25,778 nucleotides of DNA. Origin: a virus. The position numbers and the translations under genes were made by a program. The notes under the pieces are model-generated. The model was not told the DNA's origin and did no database searches. It was given only the letters and a program-made list of their open reading frames with translations. The DNA lies in the IMG/VR virus record IMGVR_UViG_3300020246_000082, positions 1 to 25,778 of that record; one strand, 5' to 3'. Shown piece after piece: positions 5,712 through 17,700 of this stretch; position 1 is the first letter of the stretch, and each line of letters starts with the position of its first letter.

Positions 5712-8700
5712 ATGATAGAAACTTACAGTCCACTATCTTCAAGGGTTAAGACCTATCAAGTTGTCGGAGATCAAACTCCAGAGTTTGCAAAGGCAGAAAA
5801 CCCACTATTAGAAGAATTTCTAAAGCAATATTACATATCACAGGAACATCAAGGTGGTTCTCTTGATATTGGGGAGAATATTGACAAATATATTAAAATT
5901 GATAACTTAACAAAAGAAGTTGTAGCAGGAGTAGCTACTGTTGCATCTGGTATTGACTCTACAACCGATACTATAACAGTTTCCCCTAATACCAAAGGAT
6001 TTCCACAGGAATATGGTCTTTTAAAGATTGACGATGAGATAATAACATATACAGGAGTAACTACCAATACATTTACAGGATGTACAAGAGGGTTTAGTGG
6101 TATTACAACATACCGCACTGTTAATGACCCATACAATCTAACATATACATCAACTACACCTGCTGAACACGATTCTGGTGCAAATATACAAAATTTAAGT
6201 GCATTATTTTTACAAGAGTTCTACACTAAGTTAAAAGCACAATATACACCTGGTTTAGAAGGTGTTACACTAAGTCCTACACTTGATGTTAACAATTTTA
6301 TCAAGGAAGCAAGAAGTTTATATGAATCTAAGGGTACTGATGAGTCATTTAAGATTTTATTCAAAGCATTGTTTGGTTTAGAACCAAAAATTAATGATCT
6401 TGAGCAATATCTGATAAAACCATCATATGCCAACTATTTGAGAAGACAATCCTTTGCTGTTAGGGTAATATCGGGTGATCCTCTTAATTTAATCGGTCAA
6501 ACACTATACCAAGACAACGAAGTAGGCAATGATTTAGTAAATGCTGCATCAGGACCTATTTCAGATGTTGTACAGATAAGAGATGACTATTATCGCATAT
6601 CTGTCTTTATTGGTTTTGATGATAGAGACTTGATTGAAGGTAATTTTGTAATACCAGGCAAAACACAGGCAATTGGCACTATTGGAATAGGTGCAACTGT
6701 AATTACTGTTGATTCTACCATAGGATTCGGAAAAACAGGTACTTTCCAAGTAGGAGTAGCTGATGACTCGTTCTATCAGACATTAGACTATACAGAGAAG
6801 ACTGTAAACCAGTTTATTGGTGTTACAACCGCATTAAAAGAGATTCCATCAGCAACTGAGTTATATGCACCTACTTTAGTCTATGGATTTGAAAATAACG
6901 ACTTAAGTAAGAGAGTCAACATGAGATTGACTGGTGTAATTAGTGGTTTTGAGTCTTTACAGAACTTATATGGACTAACTGAGCAATCTCGCATTCAAGT
7001 TAAGAACTTAGGAAGATATGTCAAGAATCCACCAACAGATCAGACATATTCACAAGTATTTTTCAATTCTTGGATTTATAATACTAGTGCAAGGTATGAG
7101 ATAGAGCAATTCTTTGGAACTACCTTTACTCTGAAGGGAAGGATTGATAAAGCAAGTTTAAAGAAGAATGATACCGTAGAAATCGTTATCAGAAACACCC
7201 AGACGGTCGTTCAAACGGGTTTAAATGTAAACTTCGTAAATACTGCACTAAATCAGGTAACGCTCTCAGGAACCTTTACAGCAGGGTCTGGTATCGACTA
7301 TGATATAAGAAGAGTTCAAGAAAAAGCAAGTAGTTCAACGGTTGAGGTCATTGGTGGACAGGATCAGATACTTGCTGATGTAACTAACACTTATATTCTT
7401 GATGCTAAGTATTCTCCAACTAATTTAAAAGAAGGTTATGTAGCATCTAACTCTATTCCTTCATATGACATAATAACTGAGAAAATAACTGCAACATTAA
7501 CAGATCCTAAGATAGGAAATGCTGATTTTGAAGGATATGATGTTTTAACCAATAGATACACAATTTTATCATTTTCTAGCAGTGTACCCTTTAAAACTGG
7601 AGAAGAAATTTCATATGTGCCACGAGGTAACACTGTACCGATTGGTGGACTGACTAGAGCATCATTTTTTGTAGAAGTATTAGCACAAAACAATAAAATC
7701 AAGTTATATCAGTCAAGATCGTTTATTCCGTCTGGAATATCGGTTGGATTTGTTCCTACAGAACTTCCTACAGGAATTCATGACTTTGTTCGTGTAGAAC
7801 AAGCAAGAAAGTCTATTTTTCCTTCTGGATCACTTAAGAGATTTATTTTAGACCAAAATCTAACTGATGGCACAAAACCAAAGACAACATCTGAACAAAC
7901 ACAAACTGGGACAACAGGAATGTTGGTCAATGGTGTTGAAATTACAAATTACAAATCTGACAAGTGTATTTACTACGGACCTGTAAAATCCTTCGATATA
8001 GTCAATGCAGGTGAAGGATATGATGTTTCATTCCCACCTTCAGTCGGTTTTGAGACTAGTACGACTGGTATCAACACTGCTTATGGTAGAGTATCAGTTG
8101 CAGGTACTGTTACTGGTATTTTAGTAGATCCTGTTGAATATGAGATTAAAAATGTAGTATCTGTAGATATTCATGGTGGAAATGGATCTGGAGCAAGAGC
8201 AGAAGCAATAACAGAACTAGCATACAGATCACTTACTTTTAATGCTAAAAAGTTTGCAATAGGTGGTGATATTGATGTTTCGTCAGATAGATTTATTTTA
8301 GACAAAGAACATTTCTATAAAACAGGTGATAGAGTAATATACAATGCAAATAACAATAATCCAATAGCACTTTCTACTAGCACTGCTATTGGTGTTGATA
8401 CTGGTCTTGTACAAGGTCAATCTTATTATGTTGGTGTTGCAGCAACAAATATATTCCAAATTTACAGAAATAAGACAGATGCGGTATCAGGTGTCAATAC
8501 AATAAGTTTTGGTTCTACTGCAGGTGATTCTAACATTGGTATTCATCAATTTAACGATTATGAGACTAAAAGAAGAATATCTAGAATTGCTATAATTGAT
8601 AGTGGATCAGGTTACACAAATAGAAAAATATCAGTAGATCCTGCAGGAAGTATTGGTGGAATCAGCACTGTTAGAGATTTTGTTGAATTTCCTAATCATG

Positions 8701-11700
8701 GATTCAAAGATGGCGAAGTTGTTCATTATAGCACAGATGGAGTTAGAATTACTGGTTTATCAACAACTGCACAGTATCAAGTATTAACAATTGACGACCA
8801 TAGTTTTAGATTATGCAATTCTGGTTTAGCAACCACAAGACTACCCGATCAAACAAATTATCTCAATAAGTTATACACTAGGTTTGATTCTACTGGTTCT
8901 GGATATCAAAACTTCTTTTATCCTGCGGTAACCGTTGATGTCAATGTTGTTACCAGTGATGACGCTAATAGAACCATAGAAGCATTTCCTATTGTTCGTG
9001 GTAAAGTTATTGACACCATCCTTTATGATGAAGGTCGTGATTATGGATCTAATATAATAAACTTTGAGAAAACACCCATTGTAACTACAAATTATGGTGA
9101 GTTAGGTCAAATTGGATTAACCATTGTTAATGGTAGAATAACAGATGCTTTCGTTCAAGCAGCAGGTCAAAACTATGACGGTCCTCCTGATTTAACAGTT
9201 GTTGGAGTAGGAACTGCTAATGGTGCTAGACTTCGTGCCATAATGAGTGGTGGATCAATTGATAAAGTTAAAGTTCTAGCATCAGGTGTTGGATATGCAT
9301 TATCAACAACATCAGTCACTGTTCTTCCACCAGGTAATGCTGCAACATTTGCTAGTAACATTAGAAAGTTAACAGGTAATAAATTTAAGACAAGTAAGAC
9401 AGTTAATGGAGACTATCTGGGTGCTGTTGAGGGTGGATTAGCAATAGAAAGTGTTGGATATGGTGAGACAGTTAGAACTGTATTTGATGATGATGGTGCA
9501 GGACACTCTCCAATCATAGGATGGGCATACGACGGAAACCCGATTTACGGTCCTTACGGATTTTCTGATAGAGATAATATTCAATCTGGTTCTAGAAGAA
9601 TGCTCACTTCTTACAAGTTAGATGCATCTAGAGTTAAGAATAGACCTAGCACAGGTGTATTTGAAGCAGGATACTTTACAGAAGATTATTACTATGATGC
9701 TAGTGGTGATTTAGATGAGCACAATGGTAGATTCTGCAAGACACCTGAGTTTACTCAAGGGATATATGCATACTTTGCAACTGTAGATAGCTTAGTTCAA
9801 CCTGAGTTTCCATACTACATTGGTCATACTTACAGAGGATTCCCAATAGCAGAGAACATACAAGTAGGTAATAAGATAAAACAAAGTAACTTTGATTTTG
9901 AAAATTCAGAATTAGTTAGAAATACAAATCCATACAATATGTTTGGTAGTGGTGTATCATATGATTATGTGGTTCAACCATACAAATCAATCAATAATAT
10001 TGCTTTCCCTGACAGAATATTATCTGGATCAATAGACAATATCAAAATTGTCCAACCAGGCGTAGGATATACCGTAGGCACACCGTTAACATTTGACAAC
10101 GCAGATACTGGAGGCACAAATGCGTATGCCATTGTTAATCAAATCAACGGTCAACCTGTAAGTAGAATTAGTACAATCTTTAATAAGTTTGAGGATATAA
10201 TATTTTCATGGGGTGGAGGAGATAGAGTTATTGCTCATAGAAAACCATTCCATCAATTAAAGCAAGATGACTTTATACAGGTTTCTGGATTGTCCACTAG
10301 TATTATTGGATTGACCGCATCTCATAAAATTAGTATAGTTGATTATTCAACAACTTTACTCGATGATGGATTTGTTGGTGTTGTAACTGATATTAGAGTA
10401 CAATCTATTGCTCCTACTGTTTCTGTTGGTGCTACAATTGGATTTTCAACACAAATAGTATCTGCAGGTATAGGAACAACTGTTGGTGTTGGATCAGAGA
10501 CTGCACAGATTTTAAATATATTCCCTGATGATCAAGTATTAAGAATTCGTAGATCAGGTGCTGCAGCAACTACAGGAATTCTTGGTATTGGAGTTTCATT
10601 CTTTACAGATCAAGCTATTATACCACTACCAGTTGCTTACTTTGAATCTCAACCAGATAGAAAACTATACTTCAACCCTCAAGAATCAGTTGGATTTGGT
10701 ACTACAGTATCTCAGACTATAACTAGACCCTATCAATACATGGGTGTCACAAAAGATAGATCGCTGTTAACAAGAACAATACATTTAGAGAATCATGGTT
10801 TAGAAACTAATGATGAGTTAAGATTTTCTGTCCCCACTGGTGGATCTCAGATTTCTTGTGCTACATCGGCAATATATGCAGGTACATTTAATTTTCCAAC
10901 TACAGTTTTTGCAGTTAAGAAGACTGAGGATACAATTGGTATAAAAACAACTAAAACTTCTTCTGATATAGTCTTTATCAGTGGAGGAACTGGTAGATAT
11001 GACTACTTAATTGAAAAAGTAGAACCAGTTAAAGTTACAGGTACAATAGAAAAAATAGCAACCACTATTGAAACTACTGCTGATCATAGTTTAGAAGATG
11101 GTGATATAGTTGATTTAATTGTAAAACCAGGTCTTACAACTGGTATTGGTACAACAACATACACTAAATTAAAAGTTATTGATGATTATTTGATTACCAA
11201 TCCTCTAGAAATTGCTGCATCTGGAATAAACACAACTACTAATAGAATTACATCAAATGATCATAGATTAGTTACAGGTGATAGGATATTATATTATGGT
11301 GCAAATTTACCAGATGGTATTACTCAAAAAGAATACTATGTTGTTAGAATAGATGATAATACAATATCTCTTACAAATACTTTTGCAGAAACAACAGGTG
11401 TACCAACACTTGTCAATATAACAAGTCAAGGTGGATCTGGACAGACAATTAACCCTATAAATCCTCAGTTAAGACCTTTCAAAAATAATGATTTAGTCTT
11501 TGATATGAGTGATCCTAGTTTAGCAGATTATCAACTAAAATTCTACTATGATACAAATTATTTCAATGAATTTGTTGGATCTGCTACAACTGATAGTTTT
11601 GAGGTTATTGGTGTAAGCACATTGTCAACTGTTGGTATTGGATCTACTATTCCTACCTTTGACAATCCATTCCACCCAACTACAGTTCTTAAATACTCAG

Positions 11701-14700
11701 ATACTTCACCAGAATTAATATTCTACAATGTATTTGGTGTTAGTGGTGTAGCAACTACTAAAAACACTGGTGTAGTCAATCAAGGTCAAATTAAGTATGT
11801 TGATAGTGGATACACAGGTAAATTTAACATAGTAGGTGTATCAAATACTGAATTTAAAGTCAATCTAAGATTTGCTCCTGAGTCTTTACAATATTCAGAT
11901 ACTGACTGTGATCAATTATCATATACAACTAAATCACCAACTGCTAGTGGTGGTATATCTTCAATTAGCATTCTTAACCGAGGATTGAACTATCAGTCAA
12001 TTCCTGGCATCAGTAGTGTTGCAGGATCTGGTTCTAATGCAATATTGATTGCAGAGTCTGTAGATATTAACAGATTAGCAGAAGTATCTGTTCCTGACGA
12101 TGTTTTTGGTTATCCTTCTGATAATACACTAAAACCAGATGCTTTCATACCTAGAGTTCTTACTATTGCTGATTACTCAACTATTGTAGATGTTAGAGTA
12201 TCATTTGGTGGTAGAGCATATCTTACTGCACCTCAACTGGTTATCTTTGATAAGTTAACAGGTGAAGTTGTAGAAAGTGGACTTATTACTTGTGAGTTAA
12301 GTGATTCTGCTGTTACAAGTGCAACTGTTAGTGTGCCACCTTCGGGATTGTCTGAAAACGAGTTTGGAGTAGCACCTATAAGAAATAGTAATGGTATTGC
12401 TGTACTAGAAGCGTTTGGTGAAGCAGGTGTATTGACATGTAAGATATCTACTCCAATTTTAGGATATAAGAAAGAACCTCTTGCAATAGGTGATTCTATA
12501 TTCTTAGAAGGTATTACATCATATGATGGCACTGGATACAACTCTGCAGATTATAAATTTACACCGTTCAGAGTTGCTGACTATAATAATGCAACAAACC
12601 CAAGACAGGTTACTTTTGATTATACTGGAATTACTACAAATCCTGGTATAGGTGCAACTGCAATCTATGGATTTGGTAATATAACTAAGTTTGGTAATCT
12701 TGCAACATTTGAGGTTACTAAAGGATTCTCATCATTTGTCCAAAATGAGAGATTTAAGAGAAATACCAATCCTCTTGCTGATGTTAGATTAGACTTTGTA
12801 AATGTCAATACAGCAAATATTATTGTTAGTGGTTCTGAAGATTTAGAGACTGGAGACATATTAGTAGGTAAATTAAGTGGATCATCTGCTAGAATTACTG
12901 GGGTAGAAGAATTTGATGGTAATTTCAATATTCAAGCATCCGTCAAAACAACAGTCGGTTGGAGAGACAATGTTGGATTAATTAATGATACAAACCAAGT
13001 ATTACCAGATAATGACTATTATCAAAACTTATCTTATGCTATTGAGAGTCCTAAGACATACGAAGACTTAATTACCTATGTAAACGATATTGTTCACCCA
13101 TCAGGTCTTAAAAACTTTGCTAACACTGAAATTATAACAGATGCAAACTTACCAGGTTACAAAGCTGTTGGAGAAACATTCCAACCTGCTGAAGATAAAG
13201 GTGGTTTAGTATTAGACTTTATTAATGACCCACTTAGAGTAGATGCAATATACCCATATGACTTAGCAAGAGATTTCCAAGCAGAGGGTAATATATCTAA
13301 ATTTGTAGAACTTAGAAGCACTAGATTAGCAGACTTTATACTAAACAAAACAAATAGAGTATTGATGCATGATGATATTAGTCCTCAGTTTGTTTCTAAC
13401 GATTCTAATGATTTAAGTCCATTTAGAATTGTTGCTAGTTATCCTTCTCCAAGAAAATTCCAAAGATTCTTTACTCAGACTGTTCATCAGGCAGAGGATC
13501 CTTCTAAGAACCAGTATCAGTTAAATGAGTTTATTTCAGTAACTGTTGGTGGAGATACATTCTTACTACAAAAATATGAAGCTAAGAATTATGATCAATT
13601 AGGTTTCACTACAAGTTATGTTCAGTTTGACACAGATTTCTATGGATCAACAACAAGTCTATTAATTAGACCTAATGAACCATTCGATACTGATTATGAG
13701 GTTAAAACTTTCCAATCAAACTTCTCTGATACTGTTGGAGTAGGAACTACCGTATTTGGTAAAATTAGACTAGAATCATCAGTTAGCACAGTGGGTGGAG
13801 CAAATACACTAGGAGTTGCTCTCACAACTAATGTTCTTGGTGTTTCTACACTAACAACTCAAGCTGCTGTATTACAATTTGTTGTAAGTGACCTAACAAC
13901 TAGTCAAGTTGATTACTTTGAATATGCAGCAATGCATAATGGTTCTGACACATATCTAACAGAATTAGCAGCATTTAACTCAAAACAAAATTTAAGTGGT
14001 TTATCCTCACCTGAGTTTATTGGAACTATAACTTCTCAGATAGATGGCGGTTTATTAAAGTTTGATTTTGAGAATGGAAGTCAGAATACAGTCGAAGTTA
14101 AGTCTAAAATGATTGCTGTAGATCCTGTTGGTCTAGGAACTACAACTTACAGATTTAAGAACTCTGTATTTGACCCAGATGGAACTGAGAGATCTGCTAG
14201 AATAGAAACTGTAAGTCAAGCAAAAGCAGGTATCGCTACCGTTTGCGGTATTGCTAGTATTAGAGATTTATCTGTTAAGTCAACAGTTCATGTTGCAATC
14301 GGTGATACTCAAACAATACAACAAATTTACCTATTAACTGATCCTTATAATCAACAAAACTTTATAACTGAGTTCCCATTAGCATCAATTGGTGCTACAA
14401 TGGGAATAGGTACATTTGGATCTACATATAGACCTGACGGTCAAATCAATCTTGAGTTCCATCCATCTGTTTCTGGTATAGTTAGTGTTACTTCGTTTAA
14501 CGAAATCTTCTATCTCAATAAAGATCCTAACGGTACTTTAGAAGGTATTGGTGAACTTACCTATGGATCTGCTTTTGAGAGCGTTGCACAAGCAGTATAC
14601 TTAGGAATAAACAACAGAGATAGTAGATCATTTGCGATAACACATCAGGGTACTCCAATATATGCACAAGAAACCAACCCTGCTGACCCTAATGCTCTTA

Positions 14701-17700
14701 TTAGAGATACAGGTACATTTAAACAAAAGCACTTCTTCCAGACTTTTGAGCAACTAATATACAAACCAGACTCAAACCTAATAGGTATTGGCGGTACTGC
14801 TCTAGTATATCAGACAGGTGCAGGTGTAACTGGATATCTTCCTGACCTTGTTTACGCAATAAGAGATAATGACGAAGAATATAGAATAGCATTAACTAAG
14901 AATGACGCAATAGCTGGTACTGCTGTTACCTTCTTACCTAACACAGGTGCGGGTAATAAGCACAGATTCTCAATGGCAAAGAGAGATTCTAAGACAATGG
15001 TAAGTATTAGCGGTCTTGTACAGAAACCAATTGCTTTCACATCAGTCAATTATGAACTAGATGTTCCTGTTGCAGGATTTGTTACCGCATTTGTACTAAG
15101 TGGTATAGGATCTATTCTATCTGGAGATCTTATTAGAATTGAAGATGAATATTCTATTGTAAGGAATGTTGGTTTAGGTACAACCAGTTTAGGTCCTGCG
15201 GTCGGTATAGGAACTTGGAGTCTAGTTGAAGTGGAAAGAGGTGCAGTTGGAACTGCTGCTACTCCACACGCTGCAGGAGAACCTGCTAGGATCTTTAGAG
15301 GGTCATATCAGATATTAGATAGTAATATACATTTCACACAAGCACCTCTTGGTGGAGACTTAGGTATAGTTAATCCAAATAACTTACCATATCCTAGAGC
15401 AACATTTGGTGGAAGAACATTCTTAAGGCAAGATTATCTTAAAAACCAATTGTTTGATGATATATCTAACTCATTTGACGGATTAGAAACTACCTATCCA
15501 TTAACATCTACAGGTGCTGCTGTTACTGGTATTGGTACAACAGGTGGTAACGGTGTATTATTCATCAATAATATATTCCAAGCACCATTTAGTGAGAACA
15601 ACCCAGATGCTAACTTTAAGATTATTGAACAGGCAGGTATTAGTTCTGTACAATTTACTGGTGTTAGTTCGCAAGGATTCTCGACACCGATAATAGACAT
15701 TGGTGATGTCAATGAAAATCAATTACCGAGAGGTGGAATTATTATATCCGCAGGATCTACGCCAGGTAGAGGATATGCTCCATTCATAGGTGCAAAAGTA
15801 TTCCCTGAGATAGATTCAAATGGTAATATTACAAATATTGTTGGAGTTCCTACTGTAGAGGGCACAGGATTCCAGATTAGCACCGCAAACTATGACAATG
15901 TAACAGGTATATTGTCAGTAACAACCGCAACAAATCATGGTTTAACTATTGATGATCAAATAAAACTTGTTGGATTATACTTTACATGTCCTAAAGATGA
16001 TGTAGGAACTCCTACAAACTTTGTGTACAATCCTGCAACTGGCATATCAACAGTTACTTTAGCTAATCATGGATTGTCAAATGGAGATGCAATTAGTTTC
16101 AGAGCTAACTCATTGACTCTTAGTTGTACAATGGGAACTGGTAATAAGACATATCCTCGTCCAACTGATCCTCTTGCAGGTAATGGTCAATATCTAACGG
16201 TGTCTAATGTCACTACAAACACCTTCAGAGTTAATGTAGGTGCTGCAGGTAGTAATGTTTACTGGAACCCTACAGACGCAGACTACGATCCTAACGCAGG
16301 TATCATGACAGTAACCATTGGTACACATGATCTATATGTTGGTAAAGGTGTTGTAATACCTGACAACTCATTCTCATTTACTTGTTTACAAGATGGTAAT
16401 ACTTCTGTTAAGACATATCCTCGTGCTACTGACCCTGTATCGGGTGCATCTATTGATGTTGTCGCAGTTGGAACAGCAACAGCAAATATATCTACCGCAA
16501 TTTACGATCCTACAGCAGGTATTTTGACAGCAACATCCGCAGGTCATAATCTCATGGTGGGTAATAGAATACAAATTGCGGGTAATTCTCTAACATTTAC
16601 ATGTAGTAAAGACAATCACGCAACTTATCACCCATATCCTAGACTAGGTGACCCAATAAGAGATAAATGGGTTGCGGTAGCAAGCACAACAGTTAATACA
16701 TTCTCTATTGATGTGGGATCATCTAGCGGATTGTATCCTCATTATGATGCAAGTGAACATAGACTTTACTCTGTTGCTACGGGTGCGTTGATAAAACAAA
16801 CGGGAACCATTGATCTTAATGTCGGTACAGGAGGAACTGGTACATCTGCACATACTTTTGTTAGTGCTGCTACAAGTTCAGTACAGCATTTACCACAATC
16901 TGCACATACATTTGTATCAGCAGCAACAAATGCCGTTCAAACTCTTAACTATGTTGGTGTTACAACTAACATCTTCCCTGATTATGATCAGTCTACTGAT
17001 ATAACACAGATTGTATCACCTACAATATTCAACACTTTTGTAGGACCTAGCACTATACCTCACATATACAATGGTGGTGGGTCACCATACGCATTTAAGT
17101 ATTTGGATGATCTAACATTTGGTTCTGGTTATAATCAACTTTTAGGTACAGTATCAATAGGTGTATCTGATTCAGTAGGTACAGGAGCGACTATAACAGC
17201 AACTGTAGGTGCAGGTGGTTCATTAATCTTCAGTATTGGTGCTGCAGGAACTGATTACTCTAGTAATACAGAATTATTTGCTCCTGATCCTAACGGAGGT
17301 AATTTAGGAATACAAGGTCTTTACAGACTTGGACTAGGAAATACAACAACTACAGGTGTAGGTGCTTCTATTACAGTTGATATAATTGGAGTCAGCACTA
17401 ATACAGGTGTGGGTGCTACATTGTTTGAAGTAAAAGAATGGGAGTTTAGTAAACCTGGTTATGGATTTAAGATAGGTGATAAATTCACATTAGCTGGGTT
17501 ATCAACTGATCCTACTGCAGGTGATGAGTTTGAACAATTTGAAATAGAAGTTCTCAATATATTCAATGATGATATTTCTGCATATCAATTTGGTCAGTTA
17601 GATTATATTGACAATATCAAACCATTCCAAAATGGAAGAGATAAGAGATTCCCACTTTACTATGAGAACCAACTAGTAAGTTTTGAGAAAGATTTAGATG

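Noticed and set aside
16386-16574. 62-codon cysteine-rich minus-strand frame
   Set aside because: Cysteines come from reading threonine- and alanine-rich codons of the repeat array on the opposite strand; no domain and no promoter.
16810-17004. 64-codon plus-strand frame inside the giant gene
   Set aside because: It is a shifted reading of the SAHTFVSAAT repeat region, low in complexity and without a start context.
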